From assembly GCA_001970855.1 (NCBI GenBank), contig LSSN01003555.1, positions 1-21,422 of the forward strand: a DNA stretch of 21,422 bases. Direction: 5' to 3'. This DNA is from Smittium culicis (lineage: Eukaryota > Kickxellomycota > Harpellomycetes > Harpellales > Legeriomycetaceae). Of the stretch, positions 9,951-18,186 are shown piece after piece. A program made the translations under genes and the position numbers. How positions within the stretch are numbered: position 1 is the first letter of the stretch; each line of letters begins with the position of its first letter. Below the pieces are notes generated by a model. The model had not been told where the DNA came from. It saw only the letters and a list, made by a program, of their open reading frames with translations, and did not search any database.

Positions 9951-10124
9951 CCCCTATTACAGGGTTTTGCAATCGAATTTCTAAAAGCTTCGATCAATTG
10001 TAGATATCGGCAAAATAATTTCTAAAAAAAATTTTTCGTGACGTAGCGGAATGTTTTTTTTTAATTACACAAGTACATTCCAAAGTCGATTCTAAATGAA
10101 TCAATCAATTTTCTACAAGTTTCA
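9951..10124 (+). repeat. Dispersed repeat R2, copy 1
   Basis: This matches the reverse complement of 15600-15780. Shared blocks in order are CTATTACAGGGTTTTGC, CGAATTTCTAAAA, AGATATC, TAATTTCTAAAAAAAA, TTTCGTGACG, AATTACACAAGTA, GATTCTAAATG and TCAATCAATTTTCTACAAGT. No coding potential is seen. Element class is unknown. Confidence 0.75.
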
Positions 10125-10186
10125 AAATTGATTCTAATTGACTCAATGGATTTTCTAGTATGTTTATTATTCGCTAATTTATCTAC

Positions 10187-10384
10187 TTAAACTCTCTCCT
10201 GTCCAACTCTTTTTAAATGAATGAATTTATTTATAATTAACGTTTTAAGAAAGATGTTATTGGCTGGTACTATGCTGTATACCAATAGTTGAATGATTCT
10301 CAGAATTAGAATGCTATTAAAGAACACAGTTGGCTATATTTTGAATTTAAAAGTCTAACACCCATGAAAGTGCTAAATAGTTAA
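10187..10384 (+). repeat. piggyBac-like MITE, diverged copy
   Basis: TTAA at 10187-10190 is followed by ACTCTCTCCTGTCCAACTC, parallel to CCCATTCCTGCCCAACTA at 1040. At the other end, AGTTGGCTATATTTTGAAT and CACCCATGAAAGTG precede a TTAA at 10381-10384. The best copy (16975-17169) has the same order: left end, AATTTATTAAT, AGTTGGCTACATATA, CCGCCCGTGTAAGGG, TTAA. This copy is more diverged and its right tip has extra bases. Confidence 0.45.
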
Positions 10385-10444
10385 ATTCGGTTAAATAAAA
10401 ATTATTTTATTTTATTTATAATAAAATCAAATTGATTGCTTTAC

Positions 10445-10565
10445 TTAACCTTTCACGGGCGGCAAACCGTTTTTGATCTATCAAATATAGCCAACTGTGT
10501 TTTTAAATATTGTATAATTCTGAGGACTTAAAAATACTGTTCATTTGTTGAATAGCAGCAAATAA
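10445..10565 (-). repeat. piggyBac-like MITE end, inverted partial copy
   Basis: TTAA at 10445-10448 is followed by CCTTTCACGGGCGGCAAAC, the reverse complement of the right end seen at 17147-17165. Next comes AAATATAGCCAACTGTGTTT, the inverse of AACACAGTTGGCTATATTTT near 10323. Together with the preceding copy this gives a fold-back structure around 10297-10522. The segment stops at GTTGAATAGCAGCAAATAA (10547-10565), where a copy in the opposite orientation begins. Confidence 0.5.
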
Positions 10566-10745
10566 ACTTTCTTTTAAAAAATCAATTTAATGATTCGTTT
10601 ATGATTTATAAGTAAATTTATTATTTGCTGCTATTCAACTATAAACTAATAATTATACATGTCTATGAGTTTTCTATTACTAATGAATCTAACTTGATAT
10701 ATATTTTTTATTCATAAGTACTAATTTTTCCGTGAAAGGGATAAA
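10566..10745 (+). repeat. piggyBac-like MITE, plus-oriented partial copy
   Basis: The segment TTAAAAAATCAATTTAATGA, then GATTTATAAGTAAATTTATT, then TTATTTGCTGC parallels the left half of the copy at 16979. Near 10730 the motif CCGTGAAAGGGATAA resembles the right end plus a mutated TTAA. The arm TTATTTGCTGCTATTCAAC at 10621-10639 is a perfect 19-bp inverse of 10547-10565, so this cluster is rearranged or nested rather than a simple insertion. Confidence 0.4.
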
Positions 10746-11949
10746 TCTTAAATGAATAAAAAAATACCTTTTATAAGAGTGTTGGAAGGTAGATAGTTAA
10801 TTTATCGTAATTTTTTCTTTAAATAACGGATAGTTTAATTTGAATCTTCATTTTTTTAGATAATAAAAAACAGTTTAAAATTAACAGTTAAAAATTTTGT
10901 ATTCATTAAAATATTTATTAATATTTACAATTTTTTTATTGCAAAATTAAAATGTAATAAATAACAATTTTTAATAAGTCTAAAGCGGGATAAAAACTCT
11001 TTATTTCGCTCTTTTTTTGGATAGTATATTATTACACTATTAAGCTTTTGAACTTATATTGCTTTCTCAATTCAATGGAGGTGATCGTGTTGGTGATAGT
11101 TGTAAAAATTCAAAGCTAGATTTTATATTTACATTATTTGTTAAGTATACCTGTAAATATAATAAGAAGGTATTTAAAATAGTTGTATTAAATTACGTAT
11201 GCATAAAATTGAAAGAAAAAAATCAGAGATATCAAAGAAATAGAAATTCGATTAATATAGTGTTACAATTGTTATAATTAATTGAATTCTATTCTATTAA
11301 AAAAATGGGGTAGGCTTAGAATGTGCAAAAATAAGACTTTATTTAATTCAGCTTTCAAAATTTTATGATAAGTTAAATGGCTAGATAGTCAAAAATGAGA
11401 CTTAGAATTACTTTTGGGGCTATATGAAAACTGTTTTAGTCGATTATAACCAACTTTGGAGCATGAATAAAATCGATTGAATCAATTATAATCAACTTTT
11501 GTAGTGATAATGTCTTAAAAAACATTTTATAAATCTAAAATGCGTTTAAAGAATTGTTTAATAATAGCGCACATAATACACACTGTGTTTAAACAATTTA
11601 AACAATTTTTTAATACAATGTGTATTAATCGACAATTAAAAAAGCCTCTTTAAAATATGTTAAATATACTTATACATTTCAGAACTTTTATTTTACAAAT
11701 CATATAATATTTAATTTACTGTAAACATAAGGTATTTCCCAACTTGGTTCTTTTCACCTTTTTGATATTTTTATATAAATTCCATTATTTCTATAGCTTT
11801 TACATTTTTCATACGATTACTTTTTAATACTACATAAATAATAAAATTACCATAATCTTTATTACTTAACACCATTGACAATTTTTTAAAGTTTTACTTT
11901 AACAAATAAGCTTTAATTAGCTAATAATTTATATTTAAAACAAATAAAG
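10746..11949. other. AT-rich intergenic sequence, no supported gene
   Basis: A 72-codon frame at 11059-11277 is rich in K, N and I and has no motif, so I do not call it. Near 11437-11505 a short degenerate direct repeat is visible (CGATTATAACCAACTTTGG and CAATTATAATCAACTTTTG). No RNA gene is recognised. Confidence 0.5.
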
Positions 11950-11957
11950 TAATATTA

Positions 11958-12122
11958 TACGAGGAGAGGAGACATATTAAGTGTTACCATCTTATTGGAT
12001 AAAAATAAACCGAAAATTACAAACCAATAAAAATAGAGTGAATAAATGAACTAATAAAATTTCTATAATATATAATGTAAAGTACACGTTAGTGCTATCC
12101 TCATCATCTTTTCTTTTGCAAA
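11958..12122 (+). repeat. DIRS left terminal inverted repeat
   Basis: It starts TACGAGGAGAGGAGACATAT and matches the reverse complement of 14909-15070 through CATCTT near 12111, and more loosely to GCAAAG near 12121. Shared inner blocks include CTTATTGGATAA, AAACCGAAAATTACAAACC, AATAAAAATAGAGTGAATAA and AGTACACGTTAGT. About one position in ten differs from the right copy. Confidence 0.9.
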
Positions 12123-12214
12123 GCTACTCTACCAGCATAAAGAATTTCAAATTTAAATTTCTTTACTAAAGAATATTTAAAAATTTTTTTATTTCCTTCA
12201 AAAAAAATTAAACG

Positions 12215-13922
12215 ATGGAACAAGTAACTGAAACCCAAGCTCCCGCAAGCCAAGACCAAACCAAAGTATTAACCGAACAGGTACAGCAAATCCTACGTGA
12301 AAGGGAATTCACGATCCCGAAAAAGACAGGAGGCCTCAGACCAGTCTTGGATCTCCGCAAGCTCAACCATCATGTGGAGCAACAGAACTTCAAGATGGAG
12401 ACGCTGGCATCCATCTACAGAATGATCCGTCCGAAGGATTACATGACGTCACTATACCTCCAGGATGCGTTCATGCACATCTTGATCTACAAGCAGTGCA
12501 GAAAGTACCTCCGATTTCATTGGAATGACCGCTGCTTCCAATTCCGCGCCCTGCCATTCGGGCTATCACTAAGCCCTTTGGTCTTCACTAAGATCCTCCG
12601 CCCAGTTCTGGAATGGGCCTGATCGAAAGGGATTTGTGTTTCTGCATATCTAGACGATTTGCTAATCATGAGGGAATCCAAAGACGTGTGCCAAACAAAC
12701 ACGCGCTTAATCTATTCCAAGCTTTTGCAGATTGGATTCAAGGTCAATCCAGAGAAGTCGTCGACCACGCCATATCAGTTGATCACCCATTAAAGAATGG
12801 TAATCAACTCAAGGGAAATGACCCTCAAGGTTCCATCCAGAAAGATCCGGGATCTGCGACGAGAGGCCAGCAAACTACTGAACGCTGGTCAGACGACCCT
12901 GAGAAATTTGGCGAGCTTCATTAGGAAAGCTCAATCAATATCGGTCGCTCTACTTCCTGGAAGGCTGATGCTACGACGACTACTAGAGCTCAAAAACCAA
13001 GCTCTGTCAATATCGAATTCATGGACATCGATAGTAACTTTGACGAAACTAGCAATCCAGAACCTGTCCTTCTGGAAGAGTCAGCTAATGTCATGGAACG
13101 GTCACTCGTTATTTTCCGAGACGCCGGAAATGGAGATATTTATCGATTCCAGGGACTCAGCTTGGGGAATAGTAGTGGGCCACCACTCTTACTCTGGAAT
13201 ATGGAGCCCCAAGGTAGCAAGACTTCATATCAACACAAAAGAACTGTTGACAGTGCTGTATGCACTGAAGCTCAGGAGTGTAGTGGGAAAATCAGTGTTG
13301 GTCTACTCAGACAACACAACCACACTCGCATATGTCAAGAAATTTGGGGGCACAACCTCACCAGAATTACTGGAATTAACAGAGAGGATTTGGTCCCACT
13401 GCCTCAGGACCAACACTCGTCCACAGGTAACATACGTTCCATCCGTATTAAACCCAGCGGACGCGCCCAGCAGACTGACATCGCCAACCGAGTGGTCTCT
13501 ATCGCAGGAGACATTCTCGATGCTGAACTTGCACTATGAGCCACAAATGGACCAGGTTCAACAATCCGTACTGCTGCCCACCTTGGAACATGGTATCACA
13601 GGTAATCCAGAAGGTCCGCCACGAGAGAGTCATAATGACACTAGTGACTCTAATATGGAAATCCGCAATCTGGTTCCCAGAACTGATGGCGCTATTGATT
13701 TCACGGCCACTGCTTCTCCAAGCAACAACAGTGGTCCCAGATCCGAAAAGCGGAAAGTCGCCGCTCTCGGAAAACAAGAATTGGAGCTTGATGGCCTGGA
13801 AGATCAGCGGCGTTTCTTCGAAACGCAAGGTCTCGGCACTTATGCCATTGATTTTATCGTTTCCAGCGAACGACGTGTCCGCCGTAGATCCAGGTACAGT
13901 TCTATCCAGCAGCGCTTTTTAG
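12215..13922 (+). pseudogene. DIRS Gag-fragment / reverse transcriptase / RNase H gene, broken
   Basis: The frame opens at 12215 with a short leader (MEQVTETQAPASQDQ), then runs straight into KKTGGLRPVLDLRKLNHHV, the DIRS reverse transcriptase fingers, and SLYLQDAFMHI with LPFGLSLSPLVFTK. The leader looks like the start of a Gag-like protein fused in frame by an internal deletion. A TGA at 12620-12622 interrupts EWA/SKG. The same frame then holds the catalytic AYLDDLL motif (12644-12664), a TAA at 12791-12793, and RNase H with EIFIDSRDSAWG, INTKELLTVLYAL, VYSDNTTTLAYV and LNPADAPSR, up to about 13535. From there the domain continues in another frame with NNPYCCPPWNMVSQVIQKV, IWFPELM and PDPKSGKSPLSENKNW, ending at 13922. 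Compared with relatives, a stretch of about 30 residues seems missing at that junction. Confidence 0.9.
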
Positions 13923-14786
13923 ACTGGAGAATCTCGAACGAGATATCTACGCCAATTTCTGCGCCTCGTCATCAACTACCTGGCGGAAATATACACGGTA
14001 GATAAGCTGAAATTTGGCTCAATTAAAGCCTAAAAATCGGCTCTCCTTCAAATTTCAGATAGTTCAGCCGAGCTAGCCGCACATCCAATGTTTTCCGAAT
14101 TTATCAAGGAATCGGATGATACTTCTATTAAACCATTCATCAGGTCGACGATTGATAAATCACCAGTAATAGAATTGTTTCGAGAATGGGTCCAAAACTC
14201 TTCACCCACTGTTAAGCAAATCACAGCCAAACTCTGCTGGCTATTATCATTAACATGTTTCCTACGCGCGAGCGACATCCATAGGATTGACTACCAACGT
14301 AGTCAAATCGAAAAAGGAGTGCTAAACTTAGTAATAGTAGCCCCTAAAGAAAAAAGAGGTGGTCGCCCAGTCGAAAAATCATGCCAGATTAACCCTCATG
14401 CGGATATAATACTATGCCCAGTAAATGCGTACATATTCATCAAAGAAAAGGAAGCATTCAATCCCTGCCCAACTCCCCACATTAACAATAGGAATTGGTC
14501 AGTTCATAGTCTTATAAGGTATGCCAAAGATACCTCTAAGTCACTATCTGTGGATATTATTACAATATACTTCCATTCGTTATCTAATTTAATACTCCGC
14601 GACCTTGAAGCACCAATACCTAAAGGTAGAGCAATATGTGCTAACTTAGCCGCAAGCGTCAGGGTATCGGCTGATAATATAGTTTCACTCACTTTTTGGT
14701 CGAATTATATCATCTTCGATACATACTATCGAATCACAAAAAATTTTTCGAATAACTTGACTGAGTCGATTTTAAATTTGAAGTAA
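13650..14786 (+). pseudogene. DIRS tyrosine recombinase, broken
   Basis: The N-terminal core-binding part (RRRSRYSSIQQRFLDW, about 13875-13924) lies in frame 2 and overlaps the end of the reverse transcriptase gene, as is usual in DIRS elements. Around 13930-13965 the coding shifts to frame 3 (VINYLAEIYTVDKLKFGSIK), a TAA stops it at 14031-14033, and the frame is then open to the natural end at 14784-14786. The catalytic domain shows the first arginine in CFLRASDIHRI, a second arginine region in KGRAICANLAASVRVSADNI, and FWSNYIIFDTYYR holding the candidate nucleophile tyrosine. The usual HxxR motif is not clear. The start is uncertain because the upstream overlapping frame is open for some distance. 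Confidence 0.85.
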
Positions 14787-14787
14787 T

Positions 14788-14885
14788 TTAATATGTCTCC
14801 TCTCTGAATTATAATGTTAAAATTAATCGAGCTCTTTAGACCTAAGATTAATTTATATTTTACGAGGAGAGGAGACATATTAAGT
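14788..14885. repeat. DIRS internal complementary region
   Basis: The right part (14816-14885, 70 bases) is the perfect reverse complement of the element's right end at 15046-15115. It includes TACGAGGAGAGGAGACATAT at 14861. The left part (14788-14814, TTAATATGTCTCCTCTCTG) is an imperfect complement of the left end near 11950-11983. In DIRS replication this region is thought to align the two ends so that the DNA can be closed into a circle. Confidence 0.9.
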
Positions 14886-14908
14886 CCCGCCCACTGCTCC
14901 CACTTTAC

Positions 14909-15070
14909 CTTTGCCGAAAGATGATAAGGATAAAACTAACGTGTACTTTTCATTATATACTATAAAGATTTTATTAGTTCATTTATTCACTCTATTTTTA
15001 TTGGTTTGTAATTTTCGGTTTAGTATTATCCAATAAGATAGTAACACTTAATATGTCTCCTCTCCTCGTA
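14909..15070 (-). repeat. DIRS right terminal inverted repeat
   Basis: This is the inverted partner of 11958-12122, ending with CTCCTCTCCTCGTA at 15070. The element continues past it to 15115, where the match to the internal complementary region stops. That asymmetry, with one end extending further, is typical of DIRS elements. Confidence 0.9.
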
Positions 15071-15269
15071 AAATATAAATTAATCTTAGGTCTAAAGAGC
15101 TCGATTAATTTTAACAATAATAGCTAAACTTAGTTTTGGAACCGATTTATTTAAAAACATCATGATTAAATAGAATAAATAGTAAAAATATTGCTTAAGG
15201 ATCTTTTAATTATTTGCGGAAAAAAAAAACTACTGTATCATTTTCTTCTCAGGAAATTCGGGGCCCTTT

Positions 15270-15400
15270 TTATTCTCTGTTTTTTTTTTGACTTTTTATA
15301 TCATGATTTTTTTCTCTTTTTCTCTTTTTCTCTTTTTTTCTTTTTTTTCTTTTTATTATTTTTTTTGTTTTTTAATCTTTTTTTTTTACTTTAAACAAAA
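15270..15400 (+). repeat. Polypyrimidine (T-rich, TTTTTCTC) tract
   Basis: About 130 bases consist almost only of T with C interruptions on the plus strand, including several TCTTTTTC units. A 67-codon open frame crossing it (15191-15394, mostly F and L) is a by-product of this composition. The rest of 15116-15600 is featureless AT-rich DNA. Confidence 0.8.
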
Positions 15401-15599
15401 ATTTAAAAACATCTAAGCTAATTTTGTTTCGTTTTGCTAAGTAAATATTTTATGATTTTCCATTTTTTTGGAAGACACTGTTTGTAGGTAACCTTTTCTT
15501 TTTGCAATGCTTAGATTTATGAATTTTTCCGTTTGCTTTTTTTTTTTTTATAATAACAGATATCCGACAATTTAATAAAATATATAATACAAGACATCA

Positions 15600-15780
15600 C
15601 ACTTTAATACTTGTAGAAAATTGATTGAAGCATTTAGAATCAGCTTTGGGATTTACTTGTGTAATTCAAAAATAATAATAATTCCACCGCGTCACGAAAT
15701 TTTTTTTTTAGAAATTACTTTGGTGATATCTAAAATTGATCTAAATTTTTAGAAATTCGAAAGCAAAACCCTGTAATAGC
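15600..15780 (-). repeat. Dispersed repeat R2, copy 2 (inverted)
   Basis: This is the inverted copy of 9951-10124, beginning ACTTGTAGAAAATTGATTGA and ending GCAAAACCCTGTAATAG. It lies about 480 bases beyond the DIRS right end, while the other copy lies about 1.8 kb before the left end. Confidence 0.75.
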
Positions 15781-15786
15781 ACATGA

Positions 15787-15955
15787 ATAAAATTAATAAT
15801 TTTTTTTAGAAAGTAAAAATTTCTAAATGAAATGATTAAATGGAAAAAAAATGAAAAGCCTTTTAATTTCCAAAATAATATTAATAACTAATGGTATTCA
15901 GTTCAATGAAATTCAACTACAACAATTTTCTCTCTTCTTTCAGAATCTGCTCTAT
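15787..15955 (+). repeat. Dispersed repeat R1, copy 2
   Basis: A direct copy of 1275-1440, sharing AAAATTTCTAAATGAAAT-like and CAGAATCTGC blocks. It follows R2 immediately, which suggests the two may be parts of one larger element. The first R1 copy, however, has no R2 beside it. Confidence 0.55.
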
Positions 15956-16079
15956 CGGGAGTTCTTTATGGAGAGAGCACTTTTAGACATATTGAGTTAC
16001 GGAGTATAAAATTTTATAATTTGCGTTTATCCAATAAAGAAAAATTATAATTGTTTGCTAAAAATAATACTTTTAAAAT

Positions 16080-16195
16080 AAAATAAGTTGAAAAATAAAA
16101 ACGCCTTAGTGTTTAGCCAATAACTATTTAAAATTTAGCATTTACGTACAAATAGTTTTAAGCTGCAACAAAGTGCTTTCTTCGTTCAGAATCTC
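16080..16195 (+). repeat. Dispersed repeat R1, partial third copy
   Basis: Only the 3' block is clear: CTGCAACAAAGTGCTTTCTT followed by CGTTCAGAATCTC, parallel to CTACAACAAAGTGTTCTCTT and TGTTCAGAATCTGC near 1400-1435. The rest of the segment is too AT-rich to align by eye. Confidence 0.4.
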
Positions 16196-16974
16196 TCATA
16201 AATACTATTCTTCATGCACTCTGCTATTGAACGAATAAAAATGATTACATAGTAACAGTATAAAAAATGATTATCTTTTACTTATTCGCAACTGCAAGGA
16301 TTCAAAATCGAATTTTTCAAGGGGCCAAAGTATTATCCGTTTCTTTCTAGAATTCTAGATGATTCAGAATGAACAAAACACTCTTAAAGTCTATTGAGGC
16401 GCAGTTTATAAAACATAATACACTTAAACTAGAAATAAAAAAAGATTGTGTATATCTTGTATAATAACCAAATAAAAACTCGCTATTTACCTCTTCCAAT
16501 ACTGATATAAACTTTAACACTAACAGATCCAATTTATTATTTTGTAGCAACAGCATCTATTTGTGCGGAATATGCATTATGTTTATCAATACTCCGACTT
16601 TAAAAAAATGTTCAAGTTAAAGGCTTTTCCAAGAATCAATTTTTTTGATTCCAGAATTTAATGTTTTTACTAATTTTAAATACATATGTATTAAATTTAA
16701 GTAAGCCTTTTTTTGCTGTAAGGAGTCGATATAAATAATCTTAGAGGTATGAAAAATTATTATATTGATGATTATATATGAGTATTGATTATATTGGCGA
16801 TTGTATTGGAGTAATGGTTTTATTGTATTTTTAAAAATATTATTTTATAAATAAAATGCACAGATCTTATTGCTTTAAAGTGAAAACTAACATATTAAAG
16901 GAAAGAATATTTGTGTTAATCAAAAATTAAATAAATTTATATTTGATAGTTTCGAGTTATTATCCGCCAACGTT
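16196..16974. other. AT-rich intergenic sequence, no gene recognised
   Basis: A 69-codon minus-strand frame at 16347-16556 has no motif and is not called. No repeat or RNA gene is seen. Confidence 0.5.
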
Positions 16975-16978
16975 TTAA

Positions 16979-17165
16979 CCCTTTAGCGTACAACACTTTT
17001 TGAAAAAATCAATTTATTAATTCTTAATGATTTATAAGTATATTTATTATTTGCTGCATGATACAAAAAATCAATAATTATTAAGGTCTTGGAATTAAAA
17101 TAATTTAACCTAGCGTAGTTGGCTACATATAGTGAGTCAAATATAGTCTACCGCCCGTGTAAGGG
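16979..17165 (+). mobile_element. piggyBac-like MITE, 187 bp, flanked by TTAA
   Basis: TTAA at 16975-16978 and at 17166-17169 bracket a 187-bp segment that starts CCCTTTAGCG and ends CCGCCCGTGTAAGGG. Both tips therefore begin CCCTT when read inward. A TTAA target duplication with CCC-starting ends is the signature of piggyBac-superfamily elements. The inner inverted match is short and imperfect. It carries no open frame, so it would have needed a transposase from elsewhere. Related pieces lie at 1036, 10187, 10445 and 10566. Confidence 0.55.
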
Positions 17166-17430
17166 TTAACAAATGTTCGTACTTGCATATCTGTTTGTTT
17201 TTTATTTGCATTCTGAAGATTCTGAGTATATAAGAAATGAATATTCGGTAAGAGCAGCAGATCAAATTTTTACATGAAAGTTTGGAGTAGTATTATATAT
17301 TTATAAAGTATTGGTAAATATTCAAGATAATACCAATAGATTTATATTATATAGAAACGTATTTAAATAATTATTATAGAATGTGATAATTGTGGTTTAA
17401 AGCTTAAATAAAGGTTTGGTTTATATGAAG

Positions 17431-17448
17431 GAGGTTGAGGTTGAGGTT
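17431..17448 (+). repeat. GAGGTT triplicated hexamer
   Basis: Three exact GAGGTT units stand just upstream of a TATA-like sequence in front of the secreted-protein gene. This G-rich patch stands out in AT-rich DNA and could be a promoter element, but nothing in the sequence proves it. Confidence 0.5.
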
Positions 17449-17455
17449 AAAAAGG

Positions 17456-17463
17456 TATAAATA
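17456..17463 (+). promoter_or_regulatory. TATA-box candidate for the secreted-protein gene
   Basis: TATAAATA, preceded by GG, lies about 135 bases before the ATG at 17598. In this AT-rich background such a match is weak evidence. It is listed because of its position and the G-rich repeat next to it. Confidence 0.3.
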
Positions 17464-17597
17464 TTTGATAATTCCCTGATGTTTTTTTAATTTTTTAATA
17501 ACATATTAGTAGAATAACGAATATCGTTTTATTTTATATTCCGAATTATTAGATTTTGAATTATTCTGTTTAAAGCTAGCAAAAGGGAGATCGAAAA

Positions 17598-18143
17598 ATG
17601 TTTATTAAAAGCAACTTTTTACTTTTGATTATTTCTATAAGCCTTCTCTTGTTTTCTGGGAGCTCGGCAGAAAATGGCGAAATTTTCAAATCTCAAAATG
17701 TGAAAAGAGATATAAATCAAAGACTCTATAATAGAATGATCAAAATAGCTAATAAACTTATAGTAGAATTCCGTCGTGATATGGGTGAACTTGAAAATCT
17801 TAGAGATTCATTATATGATTATAAGCGCAATCAAAGCAAAGAAAATTCTATGAAGGCATTGAAAGCTATGAAGCCTGTATATAATAACGTTTCTTTAGCA
17901 AGAAAAGAGTTTAATGACAAGGATTATGATGAAGTTATTAATCGAATCGTCTCTGAAGGAATTGACTATCCAAAAATTCAGCTAATTGACGCACATCGTA
18001 TGATCTATAGCTTTAACTTGATGCGCATCAGCCTACGTAAAATTGTAATTTATCACCTTACTCACAATTCATACAAACTAAATGATGAAGATTTTAATAA
18101 ATTGTACAACAATTTAAAATATTTTATTGACTATTTACAATAA
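17598..18143 (+). CDS. Small secreted helical protein, unknown family
   Basis: The 181-residue product has a classical signal peptide: a charged start (MFIK), a hydrophobic core of about 14 residues (FLLLIISISLLLFS) and a small-residue cleavage site after SGSSA (about residue 24). A Lys-Arg pair at 36-37 fits a Kex2-type processing site, which would release a short propeptide and leave a mature form starting DINQRL. The rest is rich in charged and hydrophobic residues with helix-like spacing (RMIKIANKLIVEFRRDMG, LENLRDSLYDYKRN) and has no cysteine and no further membrane segment. I recognise no family. The start is set by the signal peptide, with a purine-rich GGGAGATCGAAAA before the ATG. 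There is one exon and a TAA stop, with no internal break, unlike every transposon gene here. A secreted effector-like or host-interaction role is possible but is inference only. Confidence 0.75.
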   Translation: MFIKSNFLLLIISISLLLFSGSSAENGEIFKSQNVKRDINQRLYNRMIKIANKLIVEFRRDMGELENLRDSLYDYKRNQSKENSMKALKAMKPVYNNVSLARKEFNDKDYDEVINRIVSEGIDYPKIQLIDAHRMIYSFNLMRISLRKIVIYHLTHNSYKLNDEDFNKLYNNLKYFIDYLQ

Positions 18144-18186
18144 AATAAAATAAAATTTTTCAAGTATAATATTTATTTATTATTTA

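Larger units (their letters stand above)
11950..15115 (+). mobile_element. DIRS-type tyrosine-recombinase retrotransposon, shortened
   Basis: The element has every structural mark of a DIRS retrotransposon: terminal inverted repeats (11958-12122 and 14909-15070), an internal complementary region (14788-14885) matching both outer ends, a reverse transcriptase/RNase H gene, and a tyrosine recombinase that overlaps it in another frame. DIRS elements are copied through a circular intermediate and inserted by the recombinase without target duplication. At about 3.2 kb it is short for the class (often 4-6 kb). The missing part is mainly Gag and the start of the reverse transcriptase. The coding regions carry nonsense mutations and frameshifts, so this copy cannot encode its own proteins. 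The right boundary is fixed by a perfect 70-bp match to the internal region; the left boundary is uncertain by about 10 bases. Confidence 0.92.

Noticed and set aside
11059..11277. 72-codon open frame
   Set aside because: It is K/N/I rich and motif-free, with the composition of surrounding non-coding DNA.
13021..13539. 172-codon plus-strand frame inside the DIRS element
   Set aside because: It is a shadow of the RNase H domain, which reads clearly in another frame across the same bases.
12215..14786. Repeat-induced point mutation (RIP) as the cause of the DIRS stops
   Set aside because: Some changes fit C to T (a probable CGA to TGA at 12620), but the TAA at 14031 needs another kind of change, and the element remains fairly G+C-rich, unlike RIP-affected DNA.
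15191..15394. 67-codon frame with a long Phe/Leu run that looks like a membrane segment
   Set aside because: The hydrophobic run is only the translation of a T-rich polypyrimidine tract.
16347..16556. 69-codon minus-strand frame
   Set aside because: No motif, no start context, and AT-rich chance composition.
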